The translations under genes were made by a program, and so were the position numbers. A stretch of 64,000 bases of DNA from Corynebacterium mendelii (lineage in GTDB: Bacteria > Actinomycetota > Actinomycetes > Mycobacteriales > Mycobacteriaceae): assembly GCF_017307055.1 (NCBI RefSeq), contig NZ_JAFLEQ010000008.1, forward strand, positions 383,818 through 447,817, read 5' to 3'. Below, piece by piece: positions 18,259 to 24,894 of the stretch; within the stretch, counting starts at the first letter, position 1, and each line of letters begins with the position of its first letter. The notes below the pieces were generated by a model. The model did not search any database. It saw only the letters and a program-made list of their open reading frames with translations, and had not been told where the DNA came from.

Positions 18259-18570
18259 ATGCCGAAAAACACCGCTACCGTTGAGTCGCCGGGACTGTGG
18301 GACTGGGCGCTTGTCGTAGTAGGCCTGTTCCTTTTGCTCATCGGATTTTCCGTCGCCTTTCCACTGCCCGCACTTGCCGCGATACTGGGTGTGCGGTCAG
18401 TGCGCCGTGCTTCGGGACCAGCCCGCAGAAAATGGCTCATCTACACCGTCACCGCGGCTGTTCTGGCAGTGGTGATGTTCACCATCTGGCTGGTGCTGAC
18501 GCCGTGGGGTCCTGGTGTGCAAAGTCCCTTGGGGACGACCGACTGGACACCGGTGGATCAGCCGGGGTAA
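18259..18570 (+). CDS. Small two-helix membrane protein of unknown function
   Basis: The 103-residue protein begins MPKNTATVESPG; GAAGGAGA lies close before the ATG at 18259, which decides the start over an in-frame ATG at 18208. Helices lie at about residues 14-38 and 56-76, separated by a basic loop (VRSVRRASGPARRKW). The tail is polar and ends PVDQPG. I do not recognise a family. Confidence 0.6.
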   Translation: MPKNTATVESPGLWDWALVVVGLFLLLIGFSVAFPLPALAAILGVRSVRRASGPARRKWLIYTVTAAVLAVVMFTIWLVLTPWGPGVQSPLGTTDWTPVDQPG

Positions 18571-18751
18571 TCCGGTGTCAGGTGCCACAATGTTTTGAAC
18601 GTGTGGCCTGCGCAGGCCGCGACGTGACGGGGCCTGGTGCAGGGTCGGGGGCTGCCTTTCCAACGGGTAAACCCACGGACCATGACACCACGGTTGCCGG
18701 GGGTGCGAGTGCCGTGGCCCCCACACAGGTATGGCATGCGGGGTTGAGAAT

Positions 18752-18780
18752 AAAAAAGCGGCCCGCCACCGGGGCGGGCC
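18752..18780 (-). terminator. Rho-independent terminator of the hyaABC operon
   Basis: The stem GGCCCGCC/GGCGGGCC (18760-18767 with 18773-18780) is followed leftward by six T residues (complement of 18752-18757). It lies about 40 nt past the hyaC stop. Confidence 0.85.
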
Positions 18781-18819
18781 ATGTGTGTGGGTTGTGTGCT
18801 GCTGGAAGGAAGGTGCGGC

Positions 18820-20058
18820 TCAGCCGACTTTGGGCGCGTCCAGCGGCTGGGTGCCCCGCCGCAGCCACACACCACCGTTGATCATCGAGGAAATGCCGCC
18901 GTGGCGCTCCACGGAGTCGGCGCGCACCGCCAGATAGATGTGGATGATGATGAACACCCAGATGAAGAACATGATCAGGGCGTGGATCAGGCGGAGTCCG
19001 GGGATGCCGAACCAGTGCGCTGGGTAGGAGAGAATCCGCCAGAACACGTTGTACTGGTCGTAGAGCCCGTAGATGGCCAGGCCGGTGAAAATCTGCACGA
19101 TACACAGCCCGTAGATGGCGGTGTACGCCAGCTGCTGCAGCGGATTGTGTGCCAGATACACCGGTCCCTCTTTGTCGATGAACAGGTAGTAGCGGATGGT
19201 GCCGATCAAGCCTTTGACGTCTTTTTTGCTCTTCAACGGCCACAGCGACCGCCAGCGCAGCTGCCTGTCGCGGGCCACGAACGCCAACCACACCCGGGTC
19301 AGTGCCAGCACGATCCAGCCGAATCCGGCGACGAAGTGGATGAACCGGAACCAGCCCATCAGATAGGGGGTGGGGCCTGCCGGGTCGATCAGCGGCTGCG
19401 GCAGGATACCCGGATCCATGATCACGTAGCCGGTGATCGACAACGCCACGATCATCACCAGGTTCAACCAGTGCTGGACGCGGAGCGTGGCCGACCACAG
19501 GTTCACCCGCACCCAGGCGTTGGGGTTACCGGCCACTTCCTTCCGCGCCTTGTCGGCTTTCTCAAGTGCCAGGGCCACAAAGCCCTCGACATGGTAGTCA
19601 CCGACACTGCCGTCGGGCTTGATGTCGGCACTGGCGATGGCCAGACATCTCAAGCCCGTGCGCTCCAGGAATTCGGCACTGCGCAAAAACGGTGCTTTTT
19701 CTTCCGACGAGATTTTCGCCTTCGCCATCACCGCATCAATCGGGCCGCGCATGACCATGATGTTCTGCGGCTTCCGGTCGATCTTGAATCCGTGGACGGT
19801 GGCCAGGGAGAACCTTCGGTCGGGTCTCGCCGGAGAGAATTCATCCCGTTCAACGGTAATCCGGTGAATATCCGGCCGGTTGGTGGCAAGGGAAGCCGCG
19901 ATGGCGGTATCGACCGGATCGTCACTGTCAGGCGGGGTACAGGCCGCCATGGCCAGCAGCCTGCCGGAGGTCAATCTGCGGCAGGAATAGGTTTCCGAGA
20001 CCGTCACCACCCGGTCGGCTGCTCTACGGGGGGTTTCCGGTTGATGGGTGATACTCAT
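18820..20058 (-). CDS. hyaC: Hydrogenase cytochrome b subunit fused to a P-type-ATPase N-domain-like region
   Basis: The 412-residue protein is about 170 longer than a normal HyaC. Residues 180-412 form a four-helix cytochrome b561-type subunit with candidate heme histidines (LRVQHWLNL, RFIHFVAGF, LRLIHALIM, IIIHIYLAV) that anchors HyaAB and passes electrons to quinone. Residues 15-165 look like the nucleotide-binding domain of P-type cation ATPases: 'SDDPVDTAIAAS', 'FSPARPDRRFS' (PFxPxxKR motif), 'MRGPIDAVM' (KGAPE motif), 'ERTGLRCLAIAS' and 'VEGFVAL'. The DKTGT phosphorylation motif and transport helices are absent. The ATG overlaps the hyaB stop (ATGA), so the fusion is the coupled start, not an upstream artefact. 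Confidence 0.88.
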   Translation of the reverse strand: MSITHQPETPRRAADRVVTVSETYSCRRLTSGRLLAMAACTPPDSDDPVDTAIAASLATNRPDIHRITVERDEFSPARPDRRFSLATVHGFKIDRKPQNIMVMRGPIDAVMAKAKISSEEKAPFLRSAEFLERTGLRCLAIASADIKPDGSVGDYHVEGFVALALEKADKARKEVAGNPNAWVRVNLWSATLRVQHWLNLVMIVALSITGYVIMDPGILPQPLIDPAGPTPYLMGWFRFIHFVAGFGWIVLALTRVWLAFVARDRQLRWRSLWPLKSKKDVKGLIGTIRYYLFIDKEGPVYLAHNPLQQLAYTAIYGLCIVQIFTGLAIYGLYDQYNVFWRILSYPAHWFGIPGLRLIHALIMFFIWVFIIIHIYLAVRADSVERHGGISSMINGGVWLRRGTQPLDAPKVG

Positions 20059-21803
20059 GGGGTCACAACCTGGAAGATGTCGTCGCCGTCGGTGTCGGTG
20101 ACATGCACCGCACACGACATGCACGGGTCGAAGGAGTGGATGGTGCGCAACGGCTCCAAAGGCTGATCCGAGATCGCCAGCGGATGTGTCTTGTCCCCGG
20201 CAAGGGCTTCCTCGTAGGGGCCGAGCTGGCCTTTCGGATCGCGTCCGCCGGCCAGCCAGGTGGTGGGCACCACCGCCTGGTAATTTTTGACCTTTTCGTT
20301 TTCGATGACGATCCAGTGGGACAGGCATCCGCGGGCCACTTCCATCATGGCGAAGCCCTCGCACTGTTTCGGCCAGGTTTTCGGCGCCCACTTCGAGGAA
20401 TCGAAGACTTTGTAGTCGCCTTTTTTGATCCCGTCGATAAACCGGGGAAGCAGATCATCGGCCAGTGTTTCCGCTGAGGTCACGCATTCCACGGCGCGGG
20501 CGAGTGTCCGGCCGCCGGTGGAGTTGAAGTCCTCCACCCCGATTCCGAGTTTGTCCATGGCCTGGTCGACCAGTTGTTTGGTGCGGGCATGGCCCTGCAG
20601 GTAGGTCACCAGCACCCGGGCCACCGGTCCGACCTGGACGGCCCGGCCATCGTAGCGGGGGGCTTTCGACCAGGTGTAGCGCTCATTGTCGCCCAGCCAC
20701 TCGTACGGCGGTTTCGGGCCGGTGTATTTCGGGGTGGTTTCACCCTTCAGCGGCTGCAGGCCCTCCTCGTCGCCGACCGAGTAGGTGTACCAGGCAGAGG
20801 AGATGTATTCCTTGATTTTTTCCGGATCAATGTCGTGCAGCGTGGTGTAGTCGCCGTCAAGAATCACCCCGGGGCGGACGTCGTGGTGCATGGTCGATAC
20901 CGGCATACCGTCCGGCGCACCGCGGTAGGTGGTGCCGGCCATGCCGACCGCCAGGAAACTGGGCGATGACTTGCCGATCTTGAAATAGTCCTTGTAGACC
21001 CCCATGATGGCGGCGGCATCGGGGAAGTAGCATTCGCGGACGAATTCCTTGATGTCACGCGCCCAGGACACCACATTGTCGATCTGCACCTGGTTGACGG
21101 TTTCCGACTTGTCCGGGTCGATCTGGCAGGCCATACCGCCGACCAGGAAGTTCGGGTGCGGGTTTTTCCCGCCGAACACCGTCGAGATACGGATGATCGA
21201 ACGCTGGAATTCCAGGGCATCCAGGTAGTGGGACACGGCCATCAGGTTGGCTTCGGGGGGAAGCCGGTAATCGGGGTGGTCCCAGTAGCCGTTGGTGAAA
21301 ATCGACAGCTGCCCGGAATTGATGACGTTGTTGAGGGTTTCTTTGACTTTGGCGAACTGGTGGACGGTGTTGCCGCGCCAGGTTGAGCCGATCGAGTTGG
21401 CGAACTCGACTGCTTTCTGCGGGTCGGCTTTCGCCGCTGAGACCACATTGACCCAGTCCAGGGCGTGCAGGTGGTAGAAGTGCACGGTGTGGTCGTGGCA
21501 TTCATGCGAGGCCAGCACAATATCGCGGATCACCTGGGCCTGTTTCGGCGGCACCGAGCCGATGGCGTCTTCCACCGCGGTGACGCTGGCCACCGAGTGG
21601 GTGCCGGTGCACACCCCGCAGATACGGCCCACAAACGCCCACACATCACGGGGGTCACGGCCCTCGACGATTTCCTCGATACCGCGGAACTGGGTGGTTT
21701 CCGACCAGGCGTCGGTGATTGTTCCGTTGTCGGCCTCCAGCTCGATGCGCAGGTGACCTTCAATGCGGGTCAGCGGGTCGATGACGATTTTTTCTGTAGC
21801 CAT
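20055..21803 (-). CDS. hyaB: [NiFe]-hydrogenase large subunit, group 1 uptake type
   Basis: The 582-residue catalytic subunit carries the Ni-Fe(CN)2CO site. All ligand motifs are intact: RIEGHLR (13-19), RICGVCTGTH (60-69, Cys62 and Cys65) and DPCMSCAVH (559-567, Cys561 and Cys564), followed by a 15-residue tail VTDTDGDDIFQVVTP that HyaD should remove after His567. It pairs with HyaA (26-nt gap) and overlaps hyaC by 4 nt. AAAGGTGAG lies upstream of the ATG. Confidence 0.97.
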   Translation of the reverse strand: MATEKIVIDPLTRIEGHLRIELEADNGTITDAWSETTQFRGIEEIVEGRDPRDVWAFVGRICGVCTGTHSVASVTAVEDAIGSVPPKQAQVIRDIVLASHECHDHTVHFYHLHALDWVNVVSAAKADPQKAVEFANSIGSTWRGNTVHQFAKVKETLNNVINSGQLSIFTNGYWDHPDYRLPPEANLMAVSHYLDALEFQRSIIRISTVFGGKNPHPNFLVGGMACQIDPDKSETVNQVQIDNVVSWARDIKEFVRECYFPDAAAIMGVYKDYFKIGKSSPSFLAVGMAGTTYRGAPDGMPVSTMHHDVRPGVILDGDYTTLHDIDPEKIKEYISSAWYTYSVGDEEGLQPLKGETTPKYTGPKPPYEWLGDNERYTWSKAPRYDGRAVQVGPVARVLVTYLQGHARTKQLVDQAMDKLGIGVEDFNSTGGRTLARAVECVTSAETLADDLLPRFIDGIKKGDYKVFDSSKWAPKTWPKQCEGFAMMEVARGCLSHWIVIENEKVKNYQAVVPTTWLAGGRDPKGQLGPYEEALAGDKTHPLAISDQPLEPLRTIHSFDPCMSCAVHVTDTDGDDIFQVVTP

Positions 21804-21829
21804 TGGTTCAACTCACCTTTCGCTGCCGC

Positions 21830-23080
21830 TTATTTGTCGCCGTCAGTGGCGTCGGATTCATCCTGGGTGGGGGTGCGCCCCGGGTCGGGTATTTCCCCGC
21901 CCATGGCATCCACCGGGCCGTGGTGCACAGGTGCGGGTTGCTCACCGAAAGCGGCAAGAAGCTCGGTGTCGCGTTCTTTCTTCCTGGCCGAGACGGTTTT
22001 CGCGGCGGTGATACTGGCGTGGACGGCCACCCCGGCGGCTGCCGCACCCACCAAACCCAGGCCGATGTTTTCGGCCGTGGATTCAATGCCGAAGCCGCCG
22101 ACTTTCGGCAGTGTTTCGTAGAAGGGGGTGAAACGGTCGAAGAAGTCTTTCTCGGTGCAGCCGATGCACGGGTGTCCGGCACCGATCGGCCAGGAGGTGT
22201 GCATATTCCACTGGATGATCGGGCAGGGGCTGAACGTGGAGGGGCCTTTGCAGCCCACCTCGTAGAGGCACCAGCCGTTTTTCGCCCCTTCGTCGTCGAA
22301 GGTGTGGACGAACTGGCCGGCATCGTAGTGGGCGCGTTTCGGGCACGAGTCGTGGATGCGCTGGTCGTAGGCGAACAGCGGGCGGCCTTCCGCATCAACT
22401 TTCGGCGGTTCACCGTGGGTGAGCAGATACGTGATGGTGGCGGTGATGACCTCCCCGATCGGCGGGCACCCGGAGACATTGATCACCGGCTTGTCCTTGA
22501 TGATCTCGTCGACACCTTTGGCACCGGTGGGGTTGGGTTTGGCCGCCTGGACCGACCCGTAGACCGCGCAGGCCCCGACCGCCAGAATAACGGTGGCGTT
22601 GCGGGCGGCTTCCTTGAGAACCTCCACCGAGGATTTACCGCCGATGACACAGTAGATGCCGTCGTCGTCGACGCTGACCGAGCCGTTGACCACCAGAATG
22701 TGCGGCTCGGAATTGATGTCTTCCAGTGCTTTGTCGGCGGCTGTGCCCGAGGCCGCCATGAGCAGCTCGTTGTAGTTGACCGACAAAAGATCCAGCACGC
22801 ATTCCTCGATGGTGGTGCCGCCCGAACGGATCGTCGATTCCATGCAGCCGGTGCATTCCATCAGCTGCAGCCAGGCCACATTGGGTTTTTTCACATCCCC
22901 CAGTTTCTGCTCCAGATCCTGGGCACGGGCAGAAAAAGCACCACCGGCCAGCGGGGTACCCACGGCATAAACGGCAGCCATGCTGCTGCACATTTTGAGG
23001 AAATCACGGCGCGAAAACCCCCGCCGCAACAAATTCTCCCGCAGATTCTCGCCCTGCCATCCCGGTGCCAGATCGCTCAT
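21830..23080 (-). CDS. hyaA: [NiFe]-hydrogenase small subunit, Tat-exported, membrane-anchored
   Basis: The 416-residue protein relays electrons through three Fe-S clusters. The twin-arginine signal SRRDFLK (23-29) ends near ARA (51-53). The proximal cluster starts 'LMECTGCMES' and continues with 'GACAVYGS' and 'SGCPP'; medial and distal motifs are 'CKGPSTFSPCP' and 'GHPCIGCTE'. The proximal motif is CTGC, not the CTCC with extra cysteines found in O2-tolerant group 1d enzymes. A C-terminal helix (about residues 345-368) anchors it, followed by an acidic tail. AAGGAG precedes the ATG at 23080. It is the first gene of hyaABC. Confidence 0.96.
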   Translation of the reverse strand: MSDLAPGWQGENLRENLLRRGFSRRDFLKMCSSMAAVYAVGTPLAGGAFSARAQDLEQKLGDVKKPNVAWLQLMECTGCMESTIRSGGTTIEECVLDLLSVNYNELLMAASGTAADKALEDINSEPHILVVNGSVSVDDDGIYCVIGGKSSVEVLKEAARNATVILAVGACAVYGSVQAAKPNPTGAKGVDEIIKDKPVINVSGCPPIGEVITATITYLLTHGEPPKVDAEGRPLFAYDQRIHDSCPKRAHYDAGQFVHTFDDEGAKNGWCLYEVGCKGPSTFSPCPIIQWNMHTSWPIGAGHPCIGCTEKDFFDRFTPFYETLPKVGGFGIESTAENIGLGLVGAAAAGVAVHASITAAKTVSARKKERDTELLAAFGEQPAPVHHGPVDAMGGEIPDPGRTPTQDESDATDGDK

Positions 23081-23488
23081 GCCAGCTCCTTCTTCCCGCT
23101 TCACGTCGCGTTGCCGAACAACTAGTGCTTGTTGAAAAAAACAACACGCCGCGCAAACACCCCGCCAGCTTTTCCGCGCCGCGGCGGACAGCGGGTCCAC
23201 CCCGCATCCGCCACCGCCGCGCATCCCGCAGGCCGCGCCGTGCCATTGTCCGGCAGTACCGCGAAACAATCCCTGCCCGGGACCCGGTGATGCTTTCACC
23301 CATCCGCATGAGCGGGATGGGTGAAGGCGTGAGGTGACAGGGGTAACCCGCAGTTGAGCCGTGACGACTATGAATCTAGTTCCCGGATCGCCCCAGTTTG
23401 CGGGATTTGGCGGCACAGCCGCCCACTGAGGCGCAGATTACACCGGATTGACACCCTGAAAAGGGGGTGAATGGGGGTGGGGCGAAGG
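23081..23488. other. Upstream region of the hyaABC operon
   Basis: About 410 bases between hypB and hyaA. It contains a perfect 11-bp inverted repeat at 23295-23325 and a short AACAA/TTGTT repeat near 23120-23145. The hyaA promoter must be here unless hypB transcription reads through; no clear -35/-10 pair stands out. Confidence 0.4.
23295..23325 (-). promoter_or_regulatory. Inverted repeat upstream of hyaA, candidate operator
   Basis: TTCACCCATCC (23295-23305) is the exact reverse complement of GGATGGGTGAA (23315-23325), with a 9-nt spacer. There is no T-run on either side, so a protein-binding site is at least as likely as a terminator for hypB. It lies 215 nt upstream of the hyaA start. 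Confidence 0.4.
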
Positions 23489-24268
23489 CTAGGCTGTGCT
23501 GCCGCGTACCCACTCCACCCACTGCTTAACCCCTTCGCCGGTGGTGGCCGAGACCCGGATGATCGGGGCGTGGGGGTTGACCATGCGCACATGACGCTCG
23601 AACAGATCACAGTCGAAGGTCAGGTGGGGCAGAAGATCGATTTTGTTGAGCACGATGGCTTCCGCGGCCCGGAACATCACCGGGTATTTCACCGGTTTGT
23701 CCTCACCCTCGGTGACGCTGGCGATCATGGCTTTGCGGTGCTCGCCGACGCCGAACTCGGCGGGGCAGACCAGGTTGCCGACATTTTCGATCAGCACCAC
23801 ATCAAGGGCGTCAAGATCGAGTCCCTCCAGGGCGCGGGCCACCATCGGGGCATCCAGATGGCATTCCCCGCCGAAGCCGTTGCCGGTGTTGAGCAAAGAA
23901 ACCTGGGCGGCCAGATCATTCAGGCGGTCGGAATCCAGGGATGTTTCGATGTCACCTTCAATGACCCCGATACGCAGCTCGTCTTTCAAGGCGGCCAGGG
24001 TTTTTTCCAGCAGGGTGGTTTTACCGGCCCCAGGCCCGCTCATCAGGTTGATGGCCACAACTCCGGCCGCATCGAAGGCCTGCCGGTTGTGGGCGGCGAG
24101 ATGATCGTTTTCGGCGAAGATGTCCTCGAGGATTTCGATGCGTTCGCGGCCGGTGCCGTAGCCGGTGTGATCACCCACATCATGGCTGTGGGCGTGGCTG
24201 TGGTCGTGGGAATGGCTGTGGTCATGCTCGTGCACGGTGCCGTCGTCGTGGCGGTGGAACCTACCCAT
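23489..24268 (-). CDS. hypB: Hydrogenase nickel-insertion GTPase HypB
   Basis: The 259-residue protein has a histidine-rich N-terminus (about residues 5-34, many HxH pairs) for nickel storage, then a SIMIBI GTPase domain with Walker A GPGAGKTT (78-85), 'EGDIETSLDSDRL', 'NTGNGFGGECHLDAPMV' (nickel-site Cys/His) and 'LNKIDLLPH'. It hydrolyses GTP to drive Ni transfer with HypA. The ATG at 24268 matches the usual HypB start; AAGGAG is a rather long 15 nt upstream. Confidence 0.96.
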   Translation of the reverse strand: MGRFHRHDDGTVHEHDHSHSHDHSHAHSHDVGDHTGYGTGRERIEILEDIFAENDHLAAHNRQAFDAAGVVAINLMSGPGAGKTTLLEKTLAALKDELRIGVIEGDIETSLDSDRLNDLAAQVSLLNTGNGFGGECHLDAPMVARALEGLDLDALDVVLIENVGNLVCPAEFGVGEHRKAMIASVTEGEDKPVKYPVMFRAAEAIVLNKIDLLPHLTFDCDLFERHVRMVNPHAPIIRVSATTGEGVKQWVEWVRGSTA

Positions 24269-24468
24269 GGTGTGAAAAAACAACTCCTTCACGCTGGCCC
24301 CGCAACGTCCGGTGCGCAAAGACGGTGATCCCGTGACCGTTTGCTGCGGGGGAGAAGAAAAAGAAAACGTCAGGCCTGTGCCGCCGCCAATCCGGCTGGA
24401 CCGCGGCCTGTCGGCCGGTGGGGTGCAGCTGCGGCTGAACGAGCGGCCGTCAGGTGGACAATCGGTGC

Positions 24469-24804
24469 TCAGGGTGAGTCGACGTCAATGTCGATCACCC
24501 GGAACTCATCCCCCCGTATGGTAGATCCCGTTTGCCCGCATGTGGGGCATATGCGGTCGAAAGGATCCCCGGAACTGCTTTCGTGCCCCGCCGGGCACCG
24601 GATCGTCAGGTCAATCCAGTCCACCTGAAGCTCCGCGCCACCGAGCACCGTGTCTTTGGTGACGAACCGCCAGGCGAACTGCAGGGTTTGCGGCACAACC
24701 TGGCGCAGGGCACCGACTTGCAGGCGCACCACCAGCACGCGGCGGCCGTCCGCGGCCCGGGCCACGATCTTGGCCAGCTGTGTTGCCAATGCCACCTCAT
24801 GCAC
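24469..24804 (-). CDS. HypA paralogue with altered zinc site (HypA2)
   Basis: The 111-residue product begins MHEVALATQLAKIVARA (GTG start at 24804), so the Ni-binding MHE terminus is intact. The second zinc pair CPTC is present, but the first is CPAGH instead of CxxC, so one zinc cysteine is missing or replaced by His. A TAGATT box 7 nt before the GTG suggests a leaderless transcript. It is divergent from hypF and 200 nt upstream of hypB. It may act on a different client from HypA1 or in Ni supply generally (inference). Confidence 0.88.
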   Translation of the reverse strand: MHEVALATQLAKIVARAADGRRVLVVRLQVGALRQVVPQTLQFAWRFVTKDTVLGGAELQVDWIDLTIRCPAGHESSSGDPFDRICPTCGQTGSTIRGDEFRVIDIDVDSP

Positions 24805-24811
24805 AGCGACC

Positions 24812-24817
24812 AATCTA
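24812..24817 (-). promoter_or_regulatory. -10 box of a probable leaderless promoter for hypA2
   Basis: TAGATT (minus strand) is separated by 7 nt from the GTG start at 24804, with no ribosome site between. It shares an 81-nt divergent region with the hypF promoter. Confidence 0.45.
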
Positions 24818-24832
24818 GCAGCCGGGCCTTTT

Positions 24833-24844
24833 GCTGCATGCAGC
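24833..24844. repeat. Palindrome GCTGCATGCAGC in the hypA2/hypF divergent promoter
   Basis: A 12-bp perfect palindrome midway between the two -10 boxes. The same sequence, extended to 14 bp, recurs at 50132-50145. It could be a binding site controlling both genes; no regulator is identified. Confidence 0.3.
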
Positions 24845-24882
24845 GAGAAAAAACACCTCGACCGGCTGCCGCGGCGGTTTTA

Positions 24883-24888
24883 TAGGAT
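24883..24888 (+). promoter_or_regulatory. -10 box of a probable leaderless promoter for hypF
   Basis: TAGGAT, within TATAGGAT, ends 6 nt before the hypF ATG at 24895. No ribosome site is present. Confidence 0.45.
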
Positions 24889-24894
24889 GGGGTC

